The translations under genes were made by a program, and so were the position numbers. A DNA stretch of 13,419 bases from Methanobacteriota archaeon. GTDB lineage: Archaea; Hydrothermarchaeota; Hydrothermarchaeia; Hydrothermarchaeales; BMS3B. Positions 6,734-13,232 of the stretch are shown piece by piece. Numbering within the stretch: position 1 is the first letter of the stretch; every line of letters begins with the position of its first letter. Where the stretch lies: positions 1-13,419 of the forward strand of contig QIGD01000022.1 in the NCBI GenBank assembly GCA_003229935.1, read 5' to 3'. The notes below the pieces were generated by a model. It ran no database searches. It saw only the letters and a list, made by a program, of their open reading frames with translations, and was not told where the DNA came from.

Positions 6734-7843
6734 ATGAGCCCTCTGAGCCCTCTTAACGGAAATATAAAGGAGAATATAGCTGAACTGGAGGATTTATCTG
6801 AAAGATACTTCCTTGAGGCAGAGGAAATGATAAGGGGAGAAATAAGAAAAGCTGGAGATATCGCATTAAATCTTATACTTATTGCTGCTTCCCTTAAAGG
6901 CTCCTCTTCCTTTGAGTCAAGAATTGCCATTGATATCTTTAGAGAGGCTGTCAGCAAGAGAGTTGGGGAATATATTCAAAAAGAAGTTAAAATCTCACCC
7001 TATCCGGATGTTGCATTCTGTATAGCTCTGGAACCTGAGCTGAAACTAAAGTTGAGTGATGATACTTTTTTTGAAAAGGAGGGCTTAAGGTTCAGAGTAA
7101 AATGGAGAGAGGTTCTTCCAAGTATAAAGAGTAAAAAGAGGAAGTTTACAGATTTTTATATCGAAAAAGGTTTCGTTTATCTTGATGAGAGAGAGGCTAT
7201 TGAGCTCTATCTCGACAGGCTTTCTGAAAAAGCCAGAGAATTAGTTGAGAGTTACTCGAAACTTGATATAAAACATCATAGGATTGAAGGTCTGGCACAG
7301 GCTCTAACCAAACTGTCAGATACCAGAACTGAAAGAATTGTAGGACTGCAGGGAAAGCAGGCTCCCCTGAAAGAGGAACACTTTCCGCCCTGCATTAAAC
7401 TATGTATAAGCGGGATGGGTTCAGGGGCAAGAAACTATGCAATAAGTGTTCTTCTTACAGCTTTTCTATCATATGCAAGAATAGCACCCTCCTCAAACAC
7501 AAAAGATGCCAGAATATCTGATTTTATTGATGATATTGCAGTTGTGCGGAATGAGATTATACCTATTATTGAAGCTGCGGCCGAACGCTGCTCTCCTCCA
7601 TTATTTGAGGACCAGCCTATGGAGCGACAGAATGTTTACTATCACCTTGGCTTTGGCTTAACTTCTAATCCTACGCTTGAGGATGCACAGAAAAGCTCCT
7701 GGTACTTTGTGCCAAATTGTGATAAAATTAGGAGAGAGGCACCTTCGCTATGCAGACCGGAAAAGCTATGTAGAAATGTGAAAAACCCTTTAACATATTA
7801 TATAAGGAAGAGGTTCCAAGAAGGAGGTAAAAATGCTCCTTAG
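6734..7843 (+). CDS. priL: DNA primase large subunit (Fe-S subunit)
   Basis: Large subunit of the archaeo-eukaryotic primase, which with PriS makes the RNA/DNA primers for both strands. It is 369 aa from ATG 6734. The C-terminal domain carries the four cysteines expected to hold the [4Fe-4S] cluster. The first is in HFPPCIK (C220), then VPNCDKI (C329), APSLCRP (C340) and KLCRNVKNPLTYY (C346), with the characteristic SGARNYAIS segment after the first. The N-terminal ~200 residues form the all-helical domain that contacts PriS. An in-frame TTG lies one codon upstream, but ATG is the likelier start; no clear ribosome site is visible, so reinitiation after pcna is probable. The 3' end overlaps priS by 11 nt, tying production of the two subunits together. 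Confidence 0.94.
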   Translation: MSPLSPLNGNIKENIAELEDLSERYFLEAEEMIRGEIRKAGDIALNLILIAASLKGSSSFESRIAIDIFREAVSKRVGEYIQKEVKISPYPDVAFCIALEPELKLKLSDDTFFEKEGLRFRVKWREVLPSIKSKKRKFTDFYIEKGFVYLDEREAIELYLDRLSEKARELVESYSKLDIKHHRIEGLAQALTKLSDTRTERIVGLQGKQAPLKEEHFPPCIKLCISGMGSGARNYAISVLLTAFLSYARIAPSSNTKDARISDFIDDIAVVRNEIIPIIEAAAERCSPPLFEDQPMERQNVYYHLGFGLTSNPTLEDAQKSSWYFVPNCDKIRREAPSLCRPEKLCRNVKNPLTYYIRKRFQEGGKNAP

Positions 7844-8777
7844 AGAGGCCACACCAGAGGAGAGAAGGCTTTACTACTTTGAGGAGTGGAAAGCTTCATA
7901 CCTTCCAGATTATATGACTAAGAGCCTTACTATGAGAGAATTTGCCTTTGACTACAATGGAGAAGGACCGAAAGACAGATATAGAAATTTTGTAACACTC
8001 ACCCAATTTGAAGGGCACATGGTAAGCTCCCAGCCTTATGCTGCATATTCCAGTGTTGCATTCTATAGAGAACCTCAGAAGCGCAGCGGCTGGCTCAGTG
8101 CTGAGCTTGTTTTTGATATTGATGCCAAGGACTTACCTGTCAGAAGCTGCAAATGCAGAAAGGGAGATGTGTGTGAGGTGTGTATGGAAGAGGCAAAAGA
8201 GTTCGTTCTGTCTATAAGTGATACTCTCAGAGATATTTTCTCTCTTAAAGACATAAAATTTGTTTACTCTGGTAGGGGTTATCATATAAGAGTTTTTGAT
8301 GAAGAGGTTTTAACTCTGAGTTCTCAGGAGAGAGCAGAGCTTTTGGATTATGTAGCTGGAAATGTTGTACCAGAGAGAGAAAATTTAAAGGGACGTTATC
8401 CCGAGCTTTTTATTAAGAAGGCAATTAAAATTTTGCCACTCTTCACTGCTGATGTTAGGAAAGAATTCGACCAGCCTACTATAAGGGTTCATAGGCTTTT
8501 GAAATATCTGCCTGATGTCCTTGAAGACCTTGAGAACGACTCATTCAGAAAGCTTAGAGAAATCCTGAGCAACAAAACATACTTGTCTCTTCTTGAGACT
8601 ATCAGGGAGGTAAATGCAGGAATGGTTGATGCAAGGGTAACTGTGGATGTAAAGAGAATCCTCAGGATTCCGGGTTCGCTTCACTCCAAGGTTAGTATGA
8701 TATGTACTCCTGTTAAAAATCTCGAAAGCTTTGACCCTTTTAGAGATGCAGTGCCAAAATTTGTTATGGAAAGATGA
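7833..8777 (+). CDS. priS: DNA primase small (catalytic) subunit, C-terminus apparently shortened
   Basis: Catalytic primase subunit. The active site is complete: LVFDIDAKD gives metal ligands D95 and D97, the third Asp is D272 in VTVDVKRILRIPGSLHSK, and the nucleotide-binding S-x-x-x-x-H is S146GRGYH151. A zinc knuckle is present as C106-x-C108-x5-C114-x2-C117. A very strong ribosome site (GAAGGAGGT, 7819-7827) inside priL fixes ATG 7833. The protein stops at 314 aa right after SFDPFRDAVPKFVMER. In archaeal PriS proteins I know, roughly 40 further residues follow the 'FDP-RDAV' segment and form closing strands; these are absent here. The stop lies 3 nt before an IS200/IS605-like terminus (8781 onward), so an insertion may have cut the gene. 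Since all catalytic residues remain, activity is possible but unproven. Confidence 0.9.
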   Translation: MLLREATPEERRLYYFEEWKASYLPDYMTKSLTMREFAFDYNGEGPKDRYRNFVTLTQFEGHMVSSQPYAAYSSVAFYREPQKRSGWLSAELVFDIDAKDLPVRSCKCRKGDVCEVCMEEAKEFVLSISDTLRDIFSLKDIKFVYSGRGYHIRVFDEEVLTLSSQERAELLDYVAGNVVPERENLKGRYPELFIKKAIKILPLFTADVRKEFDQPTIRVHRLLKYLPDVLEDLENDSFRKLREILSNKTYLSLLETIREVNAGMVDARVTVDVKRILRIPGSLHSKVSMICTPVKNLESFDPFRDAVPKFVMER

Positions 8778-8805
8778 TTTGTTTACGATATCGTGAGCGG
8801 GAAAG

Positions 8806-8826
8806 CCCACGAACTTTAGTCGTGGG
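8806..8826 (+). repeat. IS605-like terminal hairpin
   Basis: CCCACGA (8806-8812) pairs perfectly with TCGTGGG (8820-8826) around the 7-nt loop ACTTTAG. Preceded by GGGAAAG. It lies 28 nt after the priS stop and could also act as the 3' end structure of the operon mRNA, although no U-run follows. Confidence 0.6.
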
Positions 8827-8829
8827 AGT

Positions 8830-9099
8830 ATGCCAGAAGATAGACTGTTGATTCTACGGTGTATAACAGAGCGTATCTGGATTCGCTACGCTCGACCCAA
8901 ATTTACTCCTTTCGGTCGCAAGTTTCAGATAACCGCAAATGGCTTGAAATCAATTTCAAAAGGGCAAATAATGAAATTAAAGGCTATAGATTCATCAATA
9001 GATACTAAATATGAATCCAACAGCATCAAATCTGAAATAAATAAGATTATATTACAATTCGACAATCAAGAAAGCCCATACCTTTTCGAGTTGGGCTGA
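8830..9099 (+). other. doubtful 89-codon frame inside the remnant
   Basis: An ATG at 8830 follows GTGGGAGT and opens an 89-codon frame (MPEDRLLILR ... PYLFELG). I recognise no domain: it has no membrane segment, and the second half is rich in I, K, S and N. The first half overlaps a two-tier stem-loop (8874-8931), as expected if the DNA acts as structure rather than code. It does not resemble the missing PriS C-terminus. I do not regard it as a proven gene. Confidence 0.15.
8874..8931 (+). repeat. two-tier stem-loop within the remnant
   Basis: TATCTG (8874-8879) pairs with CAGATA (8926-8931), and inside it CGACC (8893-8897) pairs with GGTCG (8914-8918). Such nested pairing fits a structured RNA or a DNA fold of a single-strand transposon. 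No named RNA family is recognised. Confidence 0.35.
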
Positions 9100-9112
9100 A
9101 TTGCGATTGCAT

Positions 9113-9155
9113 GTGTCAGGTGAAAATAGAAACCTCACACGCTTTAGCGTGAGAG
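9113..9155. terminator. overlapping alternative hairpins downstream of pan
   Basis: Two hairpins share bases 9134-9140. One pairs 9113-9121 with 9132-9140 (nine positions, one mismatch). The other pairs 9134-9142 with 9147-9155 (one mismatch, loop TTTA). Read on the minus strand, the second hairpin begins 2 nt after the pan stop codon and is followed by GGTTTCTATTTTC, a pyrimidine run that could end the pan transcript. It equally resembles an IS200/IS605 terminal hairpin, and both uses may apply. Confidence 0.4.
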
Positions 9156-9157
9156 AC

Positions 9158-10417
9158 TCACGAGTACATAACACCAGACTGCTTTCTTCCACCTTGGGCT
9201 ATCTCTGCCTTGCCAAGAACCTTGTCTATTGCCATACTAAAGTCTTCAAGAATTATTTTTTCTCTTAAATCTCTTATGGCAAACATACCTGCCTCTGTAG
9301 CTATGGCCTTTATGTCCGCACCTGAAGCACCTGCTGTTAACTCTGCCAGATATTCAGACTCAATATCTGAGTCTAGGTTCATTCTTCTTGTATGGATTTT
9401 AAAAATCTCTCTTCTGCCTTCTTTATCAGGCAGGGGTATTTCAATCAGCCTGTCAAATCTGCCGGGTCTTAGAAGAGCAGTATCAAGAATGTCAGGTCTG
9501 TTGGTGGCTGCTATTATCTTGACCTCGCCACGAGGCTCAAAACCATCCATTTCTGCAAGAAGCTGCATAAGAGTCCTCTGAACTTCACGCTCTCCAGAAG
9601 TTAGGGCATCACTCCTCTTAGCACCTACGGAATCAATCTCATCAATAAACACGATACATGGTGCCTTCTCCCTTGCAAGCTTGAAAAGTTCCCTCACGAG
9701 TTTTGCACCTTCACCTATATACTTGCGTACTAGTTCGGAACCTATCATTCTTATAAAGACTGAATTAGTTTCATGTGCAATGGCTCTGGCTACAAGAGTT
9801 TTACCCGAGCCCGGTGCCCCGTAGAGGAGAACTCCCTTAGGTGGGTCTATTCCTACCTTCTCAAATAGCTCTGGCTTGAGAAGAGGCAGTTCCACAACCT
9901 CTCTGACCTCTCTGAGCTTATCTCTAAGGCCACCTATCTCCGAGTAGCTCTCCCCTGGCTTCTCATCAATCTCCATGGCTAAAACAGATGGGTCTTTCTC
10001 CACCGGAAGAACGTCAATCACTGCGAGAGACTGCTGATTCAGTGTAACTCTTATACCTGGTACAAGGTCTTTTGGATTTATATAGTTGGAGTAGCTCACA
10101 ATAAAAACCGGTCCGCCGCTACTCTTAACCACAATCCTGCGATCATCAATTACTTCAACAATAGTTCCAATGATAAGGGGTATAGTTCTCAGGCGCTCAA
10201 GCTCGTTTTTTATTCGCTTGATTTCTCTGTCCATATTTATCATTTCATTTTCGAGAACTTTCTTTCTTTCCTCAAGCCACTTTATCCTCTGGGTATAACC
10301 GACCTTAATTCTACTGTTTTTGTTTTTCAGCTCCATATACTGCTTTTCAATATCTTTAAGTCTCTCCAGAAGATACTCTACATTACCTTCAGCATCTTCA
10401 GTTACTTCTTTACTCAC
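9158..10417 (-). CDS. pan: proteasome-activating nucleotidase PAN (AAA+ ATPase)
   Basis: Hexameric AAA+ unfoldase that feeds proteins into the archaeal 20S proteasome. The protein is 419 aa. The N-terminal coiled coil is at about 12-78, and the OB domain at 80-140 begins TIPLIIGT; the proline there matches the position of the family's ring-shaping proline. The AAA+ module contains Walker A GAPGSGKT (200-207), pore loop around YIGEG (233-237), Walker B CIVFIDE (254-260), ATNRPD sensor 1 and arginine fingers in RPGRFDR (317-323). The protein ends in MYS, which fits the HbYX motif (hydrophobic-Tyr-any) that docks in the proteasome and opens its gate. The C-terminus is therefore complete despite the mobile remnant beginning 2 nt past the stop codon. 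ATG 10417 has AAGGGG upstream and a TATA at 10455-10463. It is divergent from MBF1. Confidence 0.97.
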   Translation of the reverse strand: MSKEVTEDAEGNVEYLLERLKDIEKQYMELKNKNSRIKVGYTQRIKWLEERKKVLENEMINMDREIKRIKNELERLRTIPLIIGTIVEVIDDRRIVVKSSGGPVFIVSYSNYINPKDLVPGIRVTLNQQSLAVIDVLPVEKDPSVLAMEIDEKPGESYSEIGGLRDKLREVREVVELPLLKPELFEKVGIDPPKGVLLYGAPGSGKTLVARAIAHETNSVFIRMIGSELVRKYIGEGAKLVRELFKLAREKAPCIVFIDEIDSVGAKRSDALTSGEREVQRTLMQLLAEMDGFEPRGEVKIIAATNRPDILDTALLRPGRFDRLIEIPLPDKEGRREIFKIHTRRMNLDSDIESEYLAELTAGASGADIKAIATEAGMFAIRDLREKIILEDFSMAIDKVLGKAEIAQGGRKQSGVMYS

Positions 10418-10453
10418 TCATCTCAAACCCCTTAGATTTTTAACTCCATTAAA

Positions 10454-10466
10454 CTTATATATAGTT
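10454..10466 (-). promoter_or_regulatory. TATA box for pan
   Basis: On the minus strand this reads AACTATATATAAG, centred about 42 nt before ATG 10417. Transcription would begin near 10433, giving a leader of about 16 nt that contains the AAGGGG ribosome site. Confidence 0.6.
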
Positions 10467-10495
10467 ACTCCTTTTAACAATAGTATATAACATTG

Positions 10496-10503
10496 TATAA
10501 ATT
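10496..10503 (+). promoter_or_regulatory. TATA box for the MBF1 gene
   Basis: TATAAATT lies about 24 nt upstream of ATG 10523, which is the spacing for a leaderless transcript. A second TATA-like string (GTATATAA, 10483-10490) lies a little further upstream. The choice supports ATG 10523 over the in-frame TTG at 10493. Confidence 0.5.
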
Positions 10504-10522
10504 CCAGCAAGAAGTGATTTTA

Positions 10523-10990
10523 ATGGAGTGTGAAGTCTGCGGAAAACCTATTTTTGGGAGACCTTTGCGTGTAGTTATTGAAGGTAGTGAGATGAAAACC
10601 TGTAACAGCTGTGCAAAGTTCGGAGAAGTAAGAGAGATACAGAGTCCCCAGCAGCAGAAACAGGTGAGAAAGAGGAGTTATCATAAACCAAAACAAGAGC
10701 ATATACCAGATGTGGTAGGGGATTACAATGATGTAATAAGAAAAACCAGAGAAAAAAATGGCTTGACACAGGAAGAGCTTGGCCTGATTATAAATGAAAA
10801 AGCCTCTGTAATAAACCGTCTGGAGTCAAAGCGTATGAGCCCAAGTATCTCACTGGCAAAGAAGCTTGAAAGAGCTCTTGAGATTAAACTTCTCGAAGAG
10901 TCTGAAGAATCTTCTCCCGGTGAGTTCAAGAAGGGTGAGAATGCTGAACTTACTATAGGTGATATTATAAAAGTCAAGAAGAAGGGCTAA
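10523..10990 (+). CDS. archaeal MBF1-type transcription factor (zinc ribbon plus HTH)
   Basis: Homologue of multiprotein bridging factor 1, 155 aa. The N-terminal zinc ribbon has C3-x2-C6 (MECEVCGKP) and C27-x2-C30 (KTCNSCAKFG). A basic glutamine-rich linker (about 40-62) leads to a Cro/C1-type helix-turn-helix at about 66-124, with GLTQEELGLIINEKASVINRLESKRMSPSISLAKKLE containing the turn and recognition helix. This ribbon-linker-HTH order is the archaeal MBF1 architecture; in archaea the protein is linked to translation and ribosome association as well as transcription. The start is ATG 10523: a TTG 30 nt upstream would fall inside the TATA box. It is divergent from pan with a shared ~100-nt regulatory gap. 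The next gene starts 2 nt after its stop, suggesting one transcript with the PurP-family genes. Confidence 0.93.
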   Translation: MECEVCGKPIFGRPLRVVIEGSEMKTCNSCAKFGEVREIQSPQQQKQVRKRSYHKPKQEHIPDVVGDYNDVIRKTREKNGLTQEELGLIINEKASVINRLESKRMSPSISLAKKLERALEIKLLEESEESSPGEFKKGENAELTIGDIIKVKKKG

Positions 10991-10992
10991 AG

Positions 10993-12126
10993 ATGATACT
11001 TAGAAAGGAGATGCAGAATGTTGTTGAAGATTACAGAGATGTGACAATTGGAATTTTCGGCTCTCATTCAGCCAAAGAACTTGGTATAGCAGCAAAGGCC
11101 GCTGGCTTTAAAACCGCAATTGTGGTGAAGGAAGGGAGAGAGAAGCTTTATACAGATTACAACAGGCATCTCTATGATGAGGTTATTGTGGTCAGGGATT
11201 TCAGGGATATGCTCTTTAACGAGATTCAGGAGAAGCTTCTTGAACTCCATACGATTTTCATCCCAAACCGCTCCTTCTCGGTTTATGTGGATTATGACGG
11301 TATTGAAAATAAGTTTAAAATCCCAATATATGGAAACCGTTTTATTCTCAGAGCAGAGGACAGAAATGATGAGAAAGGGCAATACCACCTTCTCAGGAAA
11401 GCTGGAGTAAGGCTGCCAAAAGAATTCATAAAACCTGATGAGATAGACAGGTTATGTATTGTTAAAGTGCAGCAGGCTGACAATATTCTTGAGAGAGCCT
11501 TCTTTTATGTTTCTTCGCCAGAAGATTACTATACACAGGTGGAGGAGCTCAAAGAACATGGGGTAATTGATGATGCTGTTCTAAGAAATGCGAGAATTGA
11601 AGAGTATGTCTTTGGTCCAAGATTTAATGCTAATTTTCATGCCTTTGCTATTGAAGATATATTTGATAAATTTGTTCTTACAGGTTTTACTGACAGGAGG
11701 CAGGTAAACATTCAGGGTTTTTTAAATCTTCCTTCCAGGGACCAGCTTAAAATTAATCTTCCTGTTAAGAATGAGGAGATAGGCCACTTTGGCATTACCA
11801 TGAGAGAGAGCAAGCAGCACCTTGTGTATGAGGCTGCAGAAAAGTTCTTAGGAGTTGTGCCTGATGTTTACCCCCCTAAAATGATTGGACCTTTTTCCCT
11901 TCAGGGCGGTATTCAGTACTCCCCGGAGGATAATAAAACTCTCGAGTTTGTAACCTTTGACCTCTCACCCAGAGTTCCGGGTGACCCTGCACTGGGCCCG
12001 ACCTCTCCAGAGATGCGAAATCTAAGTCTGAAATATAGCAAAAATATAGAGGATCCGATGGATTTAATAATGATGGAGATAAGGGAAGCTATTGGGCAGC
12101 AGATGCTCCCTGAGGTTGTTACCTGA
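10993..12126 (+). CDS. PurP-family ATP-grasp ligase, divergent paralogue
   Basis: Relative of the archaeal FAICAR synthetase PurP, which forms FAICAR from AICAR, formate and ATP. At 377 aa it has the N-terminal PurP domain, with GIFGSHSAKELGIAAKAAGF including the family's phosphate-loop-like GSHSA (H25). The ATP-grasp region includes RLCIVKVQQADNILERAFFY and KMIGPFSLQGG. It differs from the next gene where the canonical protein has FEISARIVAGTN: here FDLSPRVPGDP (D323, D331) stands instead, and the 'SPYS ... GRRIARE' tail is absent. A different substrate or activity is likely; paralogues of this kind are known in several euryarchaea without a settled role. The gene begins 2 nt after MBF1 and is complete, ending LPEVVT. 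Confidence 0.85.
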   Translation: MILRKEMQNVVEDYRDVTIGIFGSHSAKELGIAAKAAGFKTAIVVKEGREKLYTDYNRHLYDEVIVVRDFRDMLFNEIQEKLLELHTIFIPNRSFSVYVDYDGIENKFKIPIYGNRFILRAEDRNDEKGQYHLLRKAGVRLPKEFIKPDEIDRLCIVKVQQADNILERAFFYVSSPEDYYTQVEELKEHGVIDDAVLRNARIEEYVFGPRFNANFHAFAIEDIFDKFVLTGFTDRRQVNIQGFLNLPSRDQLKINLPVKNEEIGHFGITMRESKQHLVYEAAEKFLGVVPDVYPPKMIGPFSLQGGIQYSPEDNKTLEFVTFDLSPRVPGDPALGPTSPEMRNLSLKYSKNIEDPMDLIMMEIREAIGQQMLPEVVT

Positions 12127-12166
12127 TGGTATTGGTGTATTTAGAATATTATATGAGGTATGAGCC

Positions 12167-13159
12167 ATGAGCGATACAGATAAAATTCTTGAGATTTATA
12201 GAGGATATGATAGAGATAAACTTTCAATAGCAACAATAGGTAGTCACTCTGCTCTTCAAATTCTAAATGGGGCTAAGGCTGAGGGATTTAAAAGTATAGT
12301 CCTCTGCAAACCAGAGAGAGTGGAGACATACAGGCGCTTCGGTGTGGCTGATAAAATTATAACATTAAATAGCTATGATGAAATCCTCGAAGGGGGAAGA
12401 GTCTATGAAAAACTCATAGCCGAGAACGCTATAATTGTACCTCATGGCTCATTTATCTCTAATGTTGGCACAGATAAGGTTGAAAAAAGGCTTACTTTAC
12501 CTATTCTCGGCAATAGGGATATACTCCGCTGGGATAGCGATAGAACTCTTGAGAGGGATTGGCTTCTTAAAGCAGGGATAAAGATGCCAAAAGAAACAAA
12601 AGACCCGAAGGATATTGACAGGCTGAGTATAGTCAAGTTCCCTGGAGCAAGGGGAGGAAGAGGATATTTTCTTGTGGCAAACTACGAAGATTTTGTCAGA
12701 AAGACAGCATATCAGGTTGATAGGGGAAGGATAACCAGAGATGATATCAAAAAGGCAACAATACAGGAGTATATATCAGGCGTTAGTATGTATCTGAGTT
12801 ATTTCTACTCTCCACTTAAAAAAGAAGTTGAGCTATTCGGCATAGACCAGCGTCTGGAATCCAATATAGATGGCTTGACAAGAATACCCGCCCTTGACCA
12901 GACAAATTCCTACATAGAACCCAGCTATGTTGTGGTTGGAAATGTTCCCATTGTTGTGAGAGAGTCTTTAATACCAAGAATTTTCGAAATGGGTGATTCA
13001 ATTGTTAAAGTTTCAAAGAAGCTGGCTCCTCCGGGAATGATGGGACCCTTCTGTCTCGAGACTATAGTTACACATGACTTAGAATTCATTGCCTTTGAAA
13101 TATCTGCAAGAATTGTTGCTGGTACAAATCCTTTCATAGGTGGTTCGCCATATAGCTAA
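12167..13159 (+). CDS. purP: FAICAR synthetase PurP, interrupted before its C-terminal helix
   Basis: Formate- and ATP-dependent FAICAR synthetase, the archaeal enzyme for step 9 of purine synthesis (AICAR to FAICAR). H27 lies in ATIGSHSA. The ATP-grasp core shows SIVKFPGARGGRGYF, and the metal-binding strand FEISARIVAGTN (E311, N321) is complete. The frame stops with TAA at 13157-13159 right after GGSPYS (330 aa). Directly after the stop, in the same frame, the sequence continues GRRIARELKLAMEG, the conserved PurP C-terminal helix. Family members have about ten residues (of the kind LLWGEPMSM) between PYS and GRRIARE; these are missing. So either about 27 nt were deleted, creating the TAA, or the assembly lost them. 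Start ATG 12167 has GAGGT about ten bases upstream. If the defect is real, this purP is probably impaired. Confidence 0.88.
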   Translation: MSDTDKILEIYRGYDRDKLSIATIGSHSALQILNGAKAEGFKSIVLCKPERVETYRRFGVADKIITLNSYDEILEGGRVYEKLIAENAIIVPHGSFISNVGTDKVEKRLTLPILGNRDILRWDSDRTLERDWLLKAGIKMPKETKDPKDIDRLSIVKFPGARGGRGYFLVANYEDFVRKTAYQVDRGRITRDDIKKATIQEYISGVSMYLSYFYSPLKKEVELFGIDQRLESNIDGLTRIPALDQTNSYIEPSYVVVGNVPIVVRESLIPRIFEMGDSIVKVSKKLAPPGMMGPFCLETIVTHDLEFIAFEISARIVAGTNPFIGGSPYS

Positions 13160-13228
13160 GGGCGGAGAATTGCAAGAGAGCTGAAGCTTGCCATGGAAGG
13201 AGATAAGGAAGAGGTCTTAATTACGTGA
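13160..13228 (+). pseudogene. purP: detached C-terminal segment of purP
   Basis: Twenty-two sense codons (GRRIARELKLAMEG ... VLIT) follow the internal TAA in frame and end with TGA at 13226-13228. They match the ordinary PurP C-terminus in content and in distance from the protein end. There is no start codon suited to independent translation, so the segment marks the true original 3' end of purP. Confidence 0.75.
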
Positions 13229-13232
13229 TATT

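Larger units (their letters stand above)
8781..9155 (+). mobile_element. IS200/IS605-type remnant or PATE/MITE-like element
   Basis: The stretch between priS and pan carries hairpins of the IS200/IS605 terminal kind at both ends. The first (8806-8826) has a 7-bp stem and loop ACTTTAG. The last (9134-9155) has an 8-pair stem with one mismatch and loop TTTA before G. Both sit on the same strand, as subterminal hairpins of these elements do. Positions 8781-8819 match the complement of unit B (934-963) almost base for base in two blocks, GTTTACGATAT and AAAGCCCACG(A)ACTTTAG. No tnpA or tnpB frame is present, so this is a non-autonomous element or a decayed one. Element limits and family are inference. 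Confidence 0.45.

Noticed and set aside
6322..6957. 211-codon open frame on the minus strand across pcna and priL
   Set aside because: It is antisense to two certain genes, shows no domain, and has no promoter or ribosome site of its own.
8830..9099. 89-codon frame as the lost C-terminus of PriS
   Set aside because: Its residues do not resemble the strands and closing helix expected at the end of PriS, and it begins inside mobile-element-like sequence.
13157..13159. TAA in purP as a recoded or readthrough codon
   Set aside because: Known archaeal recoding uses TAG (pyrrolysine) or TGA (selenocysteine). About nine conserved residues are also missing, so deletion or assembly error is simpler.
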